From NCBI GenBank assembly GCA_905199445.1, contig CAJKGK010000010.1, positions 31,288 to 95,287 on the forward strand: a stretch of DNA of 64,000 nucleotides, read 5' to 3'. The DNA comes from an uncultured Lachnospiraceae bacterium (GTDB taxonomy: Bacteria; Bacillota; Clostridia; Lachnospirales; Lachnospiraceae). A model generated the notes under the pieces. It was not told where the DNA came from, made no database searches, and worked only from the letters and a program-made list of their open reading frames with translations. A program made the position numbers and the translations under genes. Shown piece after piece: positions 44,240-53,648 of the stretch. Numbering within the stretch: position 1 is the first letter of the stretch; the number at the start of each line of letters is the position of its first letter.

Positions 44240-46263
44240 GGCTGATCATCCTCTAAAAACTCGGGCATATCCATAGTCGATCCATGATCAGCGGATAAAT
44301 CTGCATATGCAGGAACATCATCAACAGAAGCATCTATATATATACGAATACTTCTGGGATTTACCGTCACTGATCCTTCATTTAAATCTACTGCCCGCCC
44401 TTTCTCGTAAATTCCTGTTTCCCCGTCCGCTGTATCTGCCAAAAGCAGCCAACGCCGTCCCTTTCCGGCGGAAGGTAAAGCCATTTTCTGTGGTTCCCAG
44501 TGCATGTTATATGCAAAATAAAAAGAATGGTCACATGTGCCTTCCACACTGGCATAACGGCCACAATACATGAAACCAATGGAACGGCAGGCGGGCATAT
44601 AATCCGGGTACCAGGGGGATTCGCCGTGAAGTGAAAAATCCGGACTGCCACAATTTAAATAGTCCATCATTCGAAAGCCTTTAGCCGGATGGAGAACCGG
44701 ATGTGCCTGTCTTAATGCAATCAGCTCCCGAACAAAATCAAAAAACCATTGATTTTTCTTTAGATCATTCCAGTTCAGCCAGGAAATATCATTATCCTGG
44801 CACCAGGCATTATTATTCCCCTGCTGACTGTTGCCAAACTCATCTCCCGCATAAATCATGGGAACCCCTGGCTGTAAAATCAGCATCAACGCAGCATTTT
44901 TCATCTGCTGCCGGCGAAGCGCCATCACCTTTTTACGACGGGTAGGACCTTCAACACCACAGTTCCAGCTGTAATTATAATCTGTACCATCTCTGTTATT
45001 TTCTCCGTTAATTTCATTATGCTTTTTATCATAGGCAACCAGATCAGCCAGCGTAAAGCCGTTATTTCCTGTCATATAATGAATAAAAGCCTGTCCAATA
45101 TCACTTTGAGTATTGCAATGGACAAACCGGCGAATACAGTCCTCATCGCCTTTAAGAAAACTACGGGCCGTATTCATAAATTCATCATTGGCACAGCCTA
45201 AACGGAAAGTGTCCGGAACACCGCCGCCGAAAATACGCTGGGTATCAAATCCACGGCAAATCAGCTTAACACCAGACAGTACAGGATCATGAATGATACA
45301 GTCCATTGGGACAATTTCTTCATTAACGTGAAAACCGTCCACATGATACGCCATCACCCAATGGCGCAGACAGTCTAAAATCTGAGGCTGAGTCATTTCC
45401 GAAGGGAAAAGAAGCTCTAAAATCACTTCAATCCCATGGCTGTGTATCTTCCGAACAAGATCACAAAACTCCGTTGATGCATCCTTTACCCCATAAGCCG
45501 CTTTTGGAGCAAAAAACTGAGCCTGCCCGTAGCCCCAGTAGTTGGTGACAGTCTGAATACGATCTTGTCCATCCATACTGGCCAAGGCCAGCAGATCATC
45601 CATTCTTCCGCTGTTTTGCATCCGTTCAGAAATTGTAGGCGGCAGCTGTGCGGCAGATGGTACCTTTGCCTTTGTATCTGCAAAATCCACCATCGGCATA
45701 AGCTCAATCCCATTAATTCCCAACGACTTCAGATAAGGAATCTTTGCCTCCAGAGCCTTAAACGTTCCCCGATGAGGTACCCTGGAGGACGAGTGCATGG
45801 TAAAGCCACGCACATGAAGCTTATATAAAATCATATCCGACCATGACACGCCCGGCGGCTGATCGCCCTTCCAGTCATAGCGAAACGTCCGGGATATTTG
45901 ATATATATAACGCTGCTCATTCGTCAAAAATTTCCCCCAATGTCCTGTGTTAGCCAATAGGGCACCATAAATATCTGCATAAATTTCCCCATCAAGCCAA
46001 TAACTGTAAACAATCTTCTCCGGTGAAAGTCCTGTCACAACAACAGCACATATGTCTCCGCAGCACCGATATAAATCCATGGAAATCTCTCCGATCACCT
46101 GGGATGTTTCCTTATCCTGCAGTCTTAATATAAATCCGCCGTGCACAGCCGGCTTTCCCGGCTGCAGGGCTGCAGCAAAACGGATTCCGTCCTCACAGAC
46201 CGCCGCTCCAAGAGGCAGTGCCTTTCCTTTTTTCACCTTATAGCTTATCGTCTTTGATGCCAT
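44236..46263 (-). CDS. GlgX-like GH13 homologue lacking all catalytic residues
   Basis: 675 residues, no signal peptide. Clearly built on the glycogen-debranching/isoamylase plan: E-set domain at ~20-130, barrel from ~145 (LYKLHVRGFTMHSS, SLGINGIELMPMVDF, NYWGYGQAQFFAP), then ENNRDGTDYNYSWNCGVEGP and VPMIYAGDEFGNSQQGNNNAW. But region I (normally DVVYNH) reads VILELLFP and ~60 residues after it are missing; the nucleophile site is DGFHVN (Asn314 for Asp); the acid site is KLICRGFD (Arg337 for Glu); and the stabiliser in TGNNGFTL is Asn401 for Asp. The reading frame is intact, so it is likely a glycan-binding pseudoenzyme. Ribosome site GGAGACAGG. Coupled to TraX. Confidence 0.88.
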   Translation of the reverse strand: MASKTISYKVKKGKALPLGAAVCEDGIRFAAALQPGKPAVHGGFILRLQDKETSQVIGEISMDLYRCCGDICAVVVTGLSPEKIVYSYWLDGEIYADIYGALLANTGHWGKFLTNEQRYIYQISRTFRYDWKGDQPPGVSWSDMILYKLHVRGFTMHSSSRVPHRGTFKALEAKIPYLKSLGINGIELMPMVDFADTKAKVPSAAQLPPTISERMQNSGRMDDLLALASMDGQDRIQTVTNYWGYGQAQFFAPKAAYGVKDASTEFCDLVRKIHSHGIEVILELLFPSEMTQPQILDCLRHWVMAYHVDGFHVNEEIVPMDCIIHDPVLSGVKLICRGFDTQRIFGGGVPDTFRLGCANDEFMNTARSFLKGDEDCIRRFVHCNTQSDIGQAFIHYMTGNNGFTLADLVAYDKKHNEINGENNRDGTDYNYSWNCGVEGPTRRKKVMALRRQQMKNAALMLILQPGVPMIYAGDEFGNSQQGNNNAWCQDNDISWLNWNDLKKNQWFFDFVRELIALRQAHPVLHPAKGFRMMDYLNCGSPDFSLHGESPWYPDYMPACRSIGFMYCGRYASVEGTCDHSFYFAYNMHWEPQKMALPSAGKGRRWLLLADTADGETGIYEKGRAVDLNEGSVTVNPRSIRIYIDASVDDVPAYADLSADHGSTMDMPEFLEDDQP

Positions 46264-46331
46264 AGCCTGTCTCCAATCTCATTTTTTCATAAACGTTTGT
46301 TTTAAAATACGTTTATTTTTCCATACACCTA

Positions 46332-47572
46332 TTATACTTCACCCCAAAGGCTTTTGCCATAAGACTTTTCGTTAATTTGTGCGTTCTTTTTACGCAGCCG
46401 TATTTTTTGTCCCAGCATATAAAAACCAATCACAGCCAGCATCACCATAGATGAAATCGGTGAGATCAGTCCATACCACCCTAAAGATGATACATTCAGC
46501 CGTGTCAGAATAAACAGCAGCGGCACACGAATCACAAGTGCTCCACAGCAGCAGTTGATCATGGTAAAAATCATTTTCTCACATCCATTCAGATAACCGT
46601 TCATACAAAACAGAACCGATACCGCCAGATAATCCAAACCGCACGTTCTTCCTTCCCTGCCCCCAGATTCTGAGCCGTCAGGGCTGTCAGCGCATTAGCC
46701 AGGGAAGTGGCCGGCAGCATGGCAAAGACATCATATTTACTGGCAATACCTGCCGCACAGGCTGATGCCACCCCAAGACCGTTGGTAATCGCCGTTAAAT
46801 ACAAAAACGAGACTCTCACCATACATTCCTGAAATGAAATAGGAAAACCAATCATTACAAGAGTCTTCAATATTCTGGCATCTGGCTTTAAGGTTTGAAT
46901 TGAAAACCTTAAAGTCAAATTTTTATGATTCAAATAAATCATAGCACAAATCATGCTGATCCCCTGAGACACAATCGTGGACACAGCAGTTCCGGCCACG
47001 CCCATATGAAAAACGCCTACAGTCAAAAAATCACCGGCCACATTGCATATGCAGGCAATGGCCACAAAAAGCAGAGGACTTACCGAATCTCCACAGCCTC
47101 TGAGTACCGCACTGAGTGCATTATACTCACAAATAAAAAAGATACCCAAACTGCATATAAAAATATACTGCCAGGCCTCAGCAAAAGAAGCCACCGGAAT
47201 CTGAAGTAAAGTTAAAATATCTGAAATATTCACAATCATCAAGACACTTAAAATCACAGAAAATGCCGCAAAAAACACAATCGTTGTGGCCATGGTTTTT
47301 TCCACCTTAATCTTCTCACCCATTCCTGCATACTTTCCTACAAGAATTGTACCTGCCAGGGTCATGCCTGAAATAAGGCTGTTTACGATCTGTGTCACCT
47401 GTGTTCCCGTAGAAACTGCAGCCACACTGTCTGCCGTACAAAAGCGGCCCACCACAAATAAATCCACAGCACCGTAAAGCGCCTGTAAAAGATTGGCCAA
47501 TAAAAACGGCACTGAAAACTGTATCAGTACCTTGAAAATACTTCCCTGAGTCAATGATCGTGTCTTATCCAT
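46332..47572 (-). pseudogene. MATE efflux transporter, disrupted by out-of-frame deletion
   Basis: The start is good (GGGAGG, then MDKTRSLTQGSIFKVLIQF) and residues 1-310 are normal MATE sequence (GAVDLFVVGRFCTADSVAAV, LGVASACAAGIASKYD, ALTAQNLGAGKEERA). The frame then enters WIIWRYRFCFV and stops at 46601. The rest of the second half continues in another frame from DYLAVSVLFCMNGYLNG to the end at 46332. In intact relatives about 50-60 residues separate GAGKEERA from this segment, so sequence was lost around 46637-46645 and the frame shifted. A functional pump is not expected. Confidence 0.85.
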
Positions 47573-47636
47573 CTTTCCATCCTCCCTTGCATAAATAATC
47601 CTGAAATGAAATATAATGGAAAGCCAAAAAACAAAC

Positions 47637-47652
47637 TGTAGTTTAGACTACA
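47637..47652. promoter_or_regulatory. 16-bp palindrome between MATE and Crp-family pseudogenes
   Basis: TGTAGT-TTAG-ACTACA, perfect 6-bp arms. Lies in the divergent region and is a likely binding site for the neighbouring regulator. TATAAT for the plus-strand gene is at 47674-47679. Confidence 0.5.
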
Positions 47653-47731
47653 TTTCCGAAAAAATTATGCTATTATAATGATGGAAAGGAAAAAACAAAC
47701 CAATCATTTTCTTTAAAAGGGAGGATTTTTT

Positions 47732-48309
47732 ACGGATCAGCTAAAAATTTCAGAACAACTTTACCCTTATTTTGAGCAGGCCGGGCAGCTGCTTAAATAT
47801 CAGCCCCACGAAACGATATATATGCAGGGCGATACGGCCGACCGACTTTATCTCATAAAAAAGGCCGGGTTCGGGCATTTTACGTGACCAAATCCGGCAA
47901 AGAGCTAACATATGAAATTATTGAACGCGGAAAAATTATCGGAGAATCTTCATTTCTATCCCACAGCCTTTATCCGGTTTCTATGGAGGCCGTCAATGAT
48001 GTGGAGCTGCTCTCCTGCAGTCTGAACCAGCTTTATGTATATATGGAAAAATCCAATGAACTGGCCGTGTCTCTCGGTCTAAACCGGGTCACGGTCAGCC
48101 GCGTCCTCAATGAATGGAAAAAGGAAAACATTATCGCAACTGCCTACGGACACATCCAGATTCTTAACCGAAATTACCTGGAAAAACTGCTGTTTACTTT
48201 TTATTCTGGGCCTCAATCTGTTCTGCCAAATCATTTAAGTACACCCAGCGATCCATCTTTTCATCAAGAAGAACCTGCGTTTCATCCTTTTCCTTCATCA
48301 GATCATTAA
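47732..48309 (+). pseudogene. Crp/Fnr-family regulator, multiply disrupted
   Basis: Ribosome site AAGGGAGG (47717-47724) is followed 7 bases later by ACG where ATG is expected, then DQLKISEQLYPYFEQAGQLL, a cyclic-nucleotide-binding fold start (QGDTADRLYLIKK). A single missing A in a run (A6 at 47857-47862, seven needed) shifts the frame and gives a stop at 47882; the next part GRVRAFYVTKSGKEL continues in the other frame. In the C-terminal half, MEKSNELAVSLGLNRVTVSRVL joins the sensor end directly to the helix-turn-helix, about 60 residues short, as if deleted between repeats of ELAV. The stop codon is also lost: the frame runs into the convergent ABC-F gene. Not functional. Confidence 0.8.
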
Positions 48310-50056
48310 GTTTTCCTGAATTGGTGGCATTGGCCAGCATATCCGTCTCAATAGCCGACAGTTTTGCTTCCAAAGCTGCAATCTCATCATCAATGGTTTC
48401 AAACTCTTTTTGTTCCTTATAAGTAAATTTCAGCCTGGCCTGACGGTTTTGCTTCCAGCTTTTAAAGCTTTCAGAACCGTCAGTATCCGCCTTAAAGCCA
48501 TCCGATGCTTTTAAAACAGATACCTTTGAACCCGATACCTTTTCGCCGGAGCCTGCACGGTTCATGATCCGGGAATCTGAGCCATATTTTCTGGTTTTAG
48601 CCTCCACGTAATCCGTATACCCGCCTTCGTATTGAACAAGACCGCCATTACCGTCAAACTCAAAAATACGGTCAACCACATTGTCGAGAAAATAGCGGTC
48701 ATGGGAAACCGTAATCACAATTCCAACAAAAGAATTCAGATAATCTTCAAAAACGGCCAGTGTAGGTATATCCACATTGTTGCTGGGCTCATCCAGGATC
48801 AGTGCATTCACACCGCCCATCAGCACAGACAGCAGATACAGTCTGCGTCGTTCACCACCGGACAGCTTTGCAATAGGCGTATATTGCATATCCGGCGTAA
48901 ACAAAAAGCGTTCCAGCATCTGAGAAGCACTGATTCTGCCTTCCTTTGTCTGCACATATTCTCCGATGTCCTTAATATAATCAATAACCCTCTGATTTGT
49001 ATCCATATCCGGTTCTTCCTGGGCAAGATAGCCGATTTTAACGGTCTCTCCAATCTCCACACTGCCCGAATCCGGCTCAAGAAGTCCGGCCATCATCTTA
49101 ATCAGCGTGGACTTTCCACAGCCATTAGGCCCAATAATTCCCAGCCGCTGATTTTTCAGCACAATATAATCAAAATCACGAATCAGTTCCCGCTCTCCGT
49201 AACTTTTACTCACATGATGCAGTTCTATTGTCTTACGCCCCATCCTTGTTTCCACAGAATCCATCTCAACAGTCTGATCTTCAATCGGCGCACTTCCGCC
49301 TTTTAAAAGCTCAAGCCGTTCCAGACGTGCCTTTTGTTTTGTCGTTCTTGCCCGGCAGCCCCGTTTGGCCCACTCCAGCTCCATACGCAGTATACTCTGG
49401 CGTTTGCGCTCACTGGCCAGCGCCATTTCCTCTCTCTGGGCCTTTAATTCAAGAAATCGAGAATAATTGGCATCATAGCCATACATTTTTCCATGACTGA
49501 TTTCAAGAATACGGTTGGACACCCGATCAAGGAAGTAACGGTCATGAGTCACCATTAAAACCACACCTTTATAGCTTCTGAGATAATCTTCCAGCCATGC
49601 AATCATTTCATTATCCAGATGGTTGGTGGGCTCATCCAGCAAAAGAACATTAAAATCCTCAGCCAGAAGTCGGGCCAGCGCCAGTTTTCTTTTCTGCCCA
49701 CCGGACAAAGTATCCACAGGCGTTTCATCGGCAGCCATCCCAAGACGGCTTAAGTTACTCTGAATAAGCCATGTTTCCTCCACGCCGCCTTCCTGAATAT
49801 AAGACATCACCGTCGCCCCTGGGGCAAACACAGGATTTTGAGGCAGACAGGCCACTGTAAGCCCATTTTGCCGGACAATCTGCCCGGAATCCGGCATTTC
49901 CTGCCCTGCAATCATTTTAAGCAGTGTGCTCTTGCCCGTGCCATTAATTCCGATGATGCCCACCTTATCCCCTTCGTGAATTCCAAAGGAAGCATCTTCA
50001 AAAATCACCTTATCTCCAAAAGTCTTGCTGATATGCTCTATATTGATAATATTCAT
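48194..50056 (-). CDS. ABC-F family ATPase, Uup type
   Basis: 620 residues, soluble, two ABC domains and a C-terminal coiled coil. Domain 1: Walker A GINGTGKST (~35-43), signature TLSGGQKRKLALARL, LLLDEPTNHLD. Domain 2: GPNGCGKST, LSGGERRRLYLL, LILDEPSNNVD. The linker is basic (CRARTTKQKARLERLELL). The last ~90 residues (KEQKEFETIDDEIAALEAKL...) form the Uup-type DNA- or ribosome-binding hairpin. Likely acts on ribosomes or branched DNA. RBS AAAGGA. Confidence 0.92.
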   Translation of the reverse strand: MNIINIEHISKTFGDKVIFEDASFGIHEGDKVGIIGINGTGKSTLLKMIAGQEMPDSGQIVRQNGLTVACLPQNPVFAPGATVMSYIQEGGVEETWLIQSNLSRLGMAADETPVDTLSGGQKRKLALARLLAEDFNVLLLDEPTNHLDNEMIAWLEDYLRSYKGVVLMVTHDRYFLDRVSNRILEISHGKMYGYDANYSRFLELKAQREEMALASERKRQSILRMELEWAKRGCRARTTKQKARLERLELLKGGSAPIEDQTVEMDSVETRMGRKTIELHHVSKSYGERELIRDFDYIVLKNQRLGIIGPNGCGKSTLIKMMAGLLEPDSGSVEIGETVKIGYLAQEEPDMDTNQRVIDYIKDIGEYVQTKEGRISASQMLERFLFTPDMQYTPIAKLSGGERRRLYLLSVLMGGVNALILDEPSNNVDIPTLAVFEDYLNSFVGIVITVSHDRYFLDNVVDRIFEFDGNGGLVQYEGGYTDYVEAKTRKYGSDSRIMNRAGSGEKVSGSKVSVLKASDGFKADTDGSESFKSWKQNRQARLKFTYKEQKEFETIDDEIAALEAKLSAIETDMLANATNSGKLNDLMKEKDETQVLLDEKMDRWVYLNDLAEQIEAQNKK

Positions 50057-50189
50057 AAATAAAATCCTTTCATCACTTTTGTTTTCACACTAACTTTTAT
50101 CATAGATGATTAAAGAGAAATTGGCAAGAGATTTCAGGGAAGGAAAAAATACCCCTGGATCAAACAGATGAATAAATTCCTTTGCCCCC

Positions 50190-50217
50190 TTGCAAATTTT
50201 TTAAAATCCGGTACAAT
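50190..50217 (+). promoter_or_regulatory. Promoter of the YkpA-like ABC-F gene
   Basis: TTGCAA (50190-50195), 16-bp spacer, TACAAT (50212-50217); ATG at 50258. The divergent region 50057-50189 shows nothing else clear. Confidence 0.65.
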
Positions 50218-50257
50218 AAGGAATGATATATATTTCAGAGAAAGGTTTTAATAAATT

Positions 50258-51907
50258 ATGATCAGTGCAAATAATGTAACGCTGCGTCTTGGTAAACGTG
50301 CTTTATTTGAAGATGTTAATATTAAATTTACTCCGGGAAACTGCTATGGTTTAATCGGAGCCAACGGCGCAGGAAAGTCCACATTTTTAAAAATTCTGTC
50401 CGGTAAGATCGAACCCAGCAAAGGGGACGTGACCATGGACAAGGGCGAACGTCTTTCGGTTCTGGAACAGGACCACTATAAATATGACGATTATACAGCC
50501 CTGGACACAGTCATTATGGGAAATGCCCGCCTTTATGATATCATGAAGGAAAAAGAACAGATTTACATGAAAGAAGATTTCAGCGAAGCAGACGGCATCC
50601 GTGCCAGCGAACTGGAAGGCGAGTTTGCCGAATTAAACGGATGGGAAGCCGAAAGCGATGCCGCTATTTTGTTAAACGGCCTTGGGATCGAAAATGAACT
50701 CCATGATAAGTATCTGCGTGAACTGGACGGCGGTCAGAAAGTTAAGGTTCTGCTGGCCAAAGCCCTTTTTGGTAACCCAGATGTTTTGCTTCTGGACGAG
50801 CCGACCAATCACCTGGACCTGGATGCCATCGCCTGGCTTGAGGAATTCCTGATTAATTTTGAAAATACCGTTATTGTTGTTTCCCATGACCGTTATTTTC
50901 TTAATAAGGTATGTACACATATTGCGGATATCGACTACGGCAAGATTCAGCTTTATGCCGGAAACTATGATTTCTGGTATGAGTCCAGCCAGCTGATGAT
51001 TAAGCAGATGAAGGAAGCCAACAAGAAAAAAGAAGAAAAAATCAAGGAACTCCAGGATTTCATCCAGCGTTTCTCTGCCAATGCCTCAAAATCCAAACAG
51101 GCAACCTCAAGAAAACGTGCCCTGGAAAAAATCGAACTGGATGATATCCGACCTTCCAGCCGTAAATATCCATATATTGACTTTAAACCTAACCGTGAAA
51201 TCGGCAATGAAGTTCTGATCGTGGATGGCATTTCCAAAACAGTTGACGGCGTAAAAATGCTGGATAATATTTCCTTTACCTTAAACCATGATGACAAGGT
51301 AGCTTTTGTGGGTCCCAATGTCAATGCCACGACAACTCTGTTTAAAATTCTGGCCGGCGAGATGGAACCGGATGAGGGCAGTTTTAAATGGGGTGTAACC
51401 ACAACTCAGGCGTATTTTCCTAAGGACAATACTCATGAATTTACCAGTGATGAAAGTATCGTGGATTGGCTGATGCAGTATTCCCCTGAAAAGGATACAA
51501 CCTTTGTCCGCGGTTTTCTTGGACGTATGCTTTTTTCCGGTGAAGAAGCACTTAAAAATGTAACTGTCCTCTCCGGTGGCGAACGGGTTCGCTGTATGCT
51601 TTCCAAAATGATGATGAGTGGTGCCAATACACTGATTCTGGACGAGCCGACCAACCACCTGGACATGGAATCCATCACAGCCTTAAATAATGGCCTGATC
51701 AAGTTCCCAGGTGTTATGGTCTTTACGTCCCAGGACCACCAGTTTGTACAGACCATTGCCAACCGCATCATGGAGTTAACACCATCCGGACTGATCGACA
51801 AGCAGTGTACTTACGATGAATATCTGGACAGCGATGAAATGGCAAGAAAGCGCCAGATTATGAACATGGATGAACAAATCGCAGATGAAGATGAAGCCGA
51901 AGACTGA
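50258..51907 (+). CDS. ykpA: ABC-F family ATPase, YkpA/YbiT type
   Basis: 549 residues. ABC-F proteins act at the ribosomal E site. Domain 1 is complete: GANGAGKST, signature ELDGGQKVKVLLAKAL, LLLDEPTNHLDL. Domain 2 has LSGGERVRCML and LILDEPTNHLD, but its Walker A reads GPNVNATTT without the lysine; the B. subtilis YkpA family also has a degenerate P-loop here, so this is a family trait. Linker with SANASKSKQATSRKRALEKI is typical. Own promoter and terminator; divergent from the other ABC-F gene. Confidence 0.93.
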   Translation: MISANNVTLRLGKRALFEDVNIKFTPGNCYGLIGANGAGKSTFLKILSGKIEPSKGDVTMDKGERLSVLEQDHYKYDDYTALDTVIMGNARLYDIMKEKEQIYMKEDFSEADGIRASELEGEFAELNGWEAESDAAILLNGLGIENELHDKYLRELDGGQKVKVLLAKALFGNPDVLLLDEPTNHLDLDAIAWLEEFLINFENTVIVVSHDRYFLNKVCTHIADIDYGKIQLYAGNYDFWYESSQLMIKQMKEANKKKEEKIKELQDFIQRFSANASKSKQATSRKRALEKIELDDIRPSSRKYPYIDFKPNREIGNEVLIVDGISKTVDGVKMLDNISFTLNHDDKVAFVGPNVNATTTLFKILAGEMEPDEGSFKWGVTTTQAYFPKDNTHEFTSDESIVDWLMQYSPEKDTTFVRGFLGRMLFSGEEALKNVTVLSGGERVRCMLSKMMMSGANTLILDEPTNHLDMESITALNNGLIKFPGVMVFTSQDHQFVQTIANRIMELTPSGLIDKQCTYDEYLDSDEMARKRQIMNMDEQIADEDEAED

Positions 51908-51965
51908 CATGACATCATACCTAAATAAAAATAAAGCCCAAAACTGACATCCTCTGCGGCCAAAA

Positions 51966-52012
51966 AAAGGGATCACGAACCATTGAAATTTTAAATAGTT
52001 CGTGATCCCTTT
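51966..52012. terminator. Bidirectional terminator
   Basis: AAAGGGATCACGAAC (51966-51980) pairs with GTTCGTGATCCCTTT (51998-52012). Between convergent ykpA and GH43 genes. Confidence 0.88.
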
Positions 52013-52046
52013 ATCAAATTTCAGCGAAATTGTATCTTGACATTCA

Positions 52047-53540
52047 TCAGTCCATAAATATAATGGCTTTCATGTCCAGACATCCCTGTCCCGCAAAGCT
52101 AAAATAGAGCGGATATGTGCCTGGCTCGACAGTCACAGGCAGAGTCACTTCTTTCCAGCATTGATGATGCACAGAAATCGTTTCCGTGGCAATATGGGCA
52201 CCTACCGTCCCTGCTTCATCTGTTGAAACAGTCACAGTACCTTCAAAATCCCCCCGAAGCTCCAGAGCGATTTTTTTAAGATTTTGAATTTCAAAATACT
52301 TATATCCGATTTTTGTTCCGGATCCAATATTGGTAATCAGTGAAACATGGCGATCTTCCGTAATTTTAGGCCATGTTTTCAGTTCTGGATTCTGATAATC
52401 AATCACTGCTGTCAACTGAGGATAAGTCAGATGACAGGCAATTGCAGCCGGATAACTGCCAGCGGCATAAAGTGGTCCGCCATTAAGGCCGCAACTTGTA
52501 ATTTCCACCTGTTCAATGCGTCCATCAGGAAGAATATTGATTTTTTCGGCACAGCCCTGGCGTGAAAACTCTGTACCATTGGTCTGACGATGATAAAAAA
52601 TATAATAGTCCTCACCAATCTGTACAATACCGCCATGGTTATTTCCCAGAGGATAAACCGGATTCTGGCGTCCCATAAGACCAATATCACCGTTAGAAAC
52701 TATAGTGCCTCCGTAAACATAACCATCCATTGGACGATCACTGACAGCATAACACAACTCATGACTTTTATGGCTCGAATAAACAAAATAGTATTTACCC
52801 TTGATTTTTCTGATAGAAGATGCTTCAAAAAATCCATGTCCCTCAAAACCTGTTCCCTGAGTATGATGCCCCCCTGGAATACATGGCTTTGGTTCAGACT
52901 TCATTGTCAGCATATCTGGCTCCAGCTCCACGGCCATACCGTTTTCACCCAAAACAATCGCTGACAGGGTTTTCATTACCTTCTGCTTATCCTCCGGCAT
53001 AGCCGCCATCTCTTCCTCAGAAAATTTAGGTATTTTCATCTCTTTTTCACAGGCAGGCGCAAATCCGTAGTACAGATAAACCCGTCCATCATCATCCGTC
53101 AGCACAGCAGGATCAAAGGGCATAAATTCTCTCAGGGTTTTTCCTTCATGAATATGCGCGGGGTATTTGACATGACCATAAAATTCAAAGGGACCGGCTG
53201 GTGAATCGCTGACAGCCACCCCGATTTCCGGATAAAAGGAAAAGCAATAGTACAAATAATAGCGTCCGTCCGGACCTTTGGTCACATCCGGTGCCCAAAG
53301 CTGCATCGTATCATCTGCATTGGATGGATCCTGGGTTCTTCTGTATGTAATACCTTCACAGCGCCAGTCTGTCAGGTCTTCTACCGGTGCAGACCATACG
53401 GCATAGTGGTTCTGACAGTAGGCTGTACCATGGGGCATATCATGGGAACCATAAATATAAACCCTCCCGTCAAAGACATGGGGTTCACCATCGGGAATAT
53501 ACTCATACAGCGGTAAATAAGGATTAAAAATCTGTTCCAT
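52047..53540 (-). CDS. Glycoside hydrolase family 43 with C-terminal CBM6-like domain
   Basis: 497 residues, no signal peptide. Five-bladed propeller for arabinose- or xylose-containing substrates. Catalytic acids: general base in YIPDGEP (Asp17), pKa modulator in FMPFDPAVL (Asp143), general acid in GFFEASSIRKIKG (Glu239). WAPDVTKGPDGRYYLYYCFS is the typical second blade. The last ~130 residues (YFEIQNLKKIALELRGDFEG ... CLDMKAIIFMD) look like a carbohydrate-binding module 6. No transporter genes nearby. RBS AGAAGG. Confidence 0.9.
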   Translation of the reverse strand: MEQIFNPYLPLYEYIPDGEPHVFDGRVYIYGSHDMPHGTAYCQNHYAVWSAPVEDLTDWRCEGITYRRTQDPSNADDTMQLWAPDVTKGPDGRYYLYYCFSFYPEIGVAVSDSPAGPFEFYGHVKYPAHIHEGKTLREFMPFDPAVLTDDDGRVYLYYGFAPACEKEMKIPKFSEEEMAAMPEDKQKVMKTLSAIVLGENGMAVELEPDMLTMKSEPKPCIPGGHHTQGTGFEGHGFFEASSIRKIKGKYYFVYSSHKSHELCYAVSDRPMDGYVYGGTIVSNGDIGLMGRQNPVYPLGNNHGGIVQIGEDYYIFYHRQTNGTEFSRQGCAEKINILPDGRIEQVEITSCGLNGGPLYAAGSYPAAIACHLTYPQLTAVIDYQNPELKTWPKITEDRHVSLITNIGSGTKIGYKYFEIQNLKKIALELRGDFEGTVTVSTDEAGTVGAHIATETISVHHQCWKEVTLPVTVEPGTYPLYFSFAGQGCLDMKAIIFMD

Positions 53541-53648
53541 TATAATCTGCCTTCTTTCATCTCATTTTTATTCCATCATACCACCATCTGCGTTTTTTTT
53601 CTTACCTTATTGCCCCTATTTATTCCATTATCCGATCAAGTTAAAGAC

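Noticed and set aside
47857..47863. Programmed -1 frameshift at A AAA AAG in the Crp-family gene
   Set aside because: The heptamer is in the right frame, but the same gene lacks a start codon, has a large internal deletion and lost its stop, and its partner pump is also broken; a simple A deletion explains it better.
51313..51345. Degenerate Walker A in the second domain of the ABC-F protein as a novelty
   Set aside because: As I recall, YkpA-type proteins generally lack the P-loop lysine at this place; it is a family trait.
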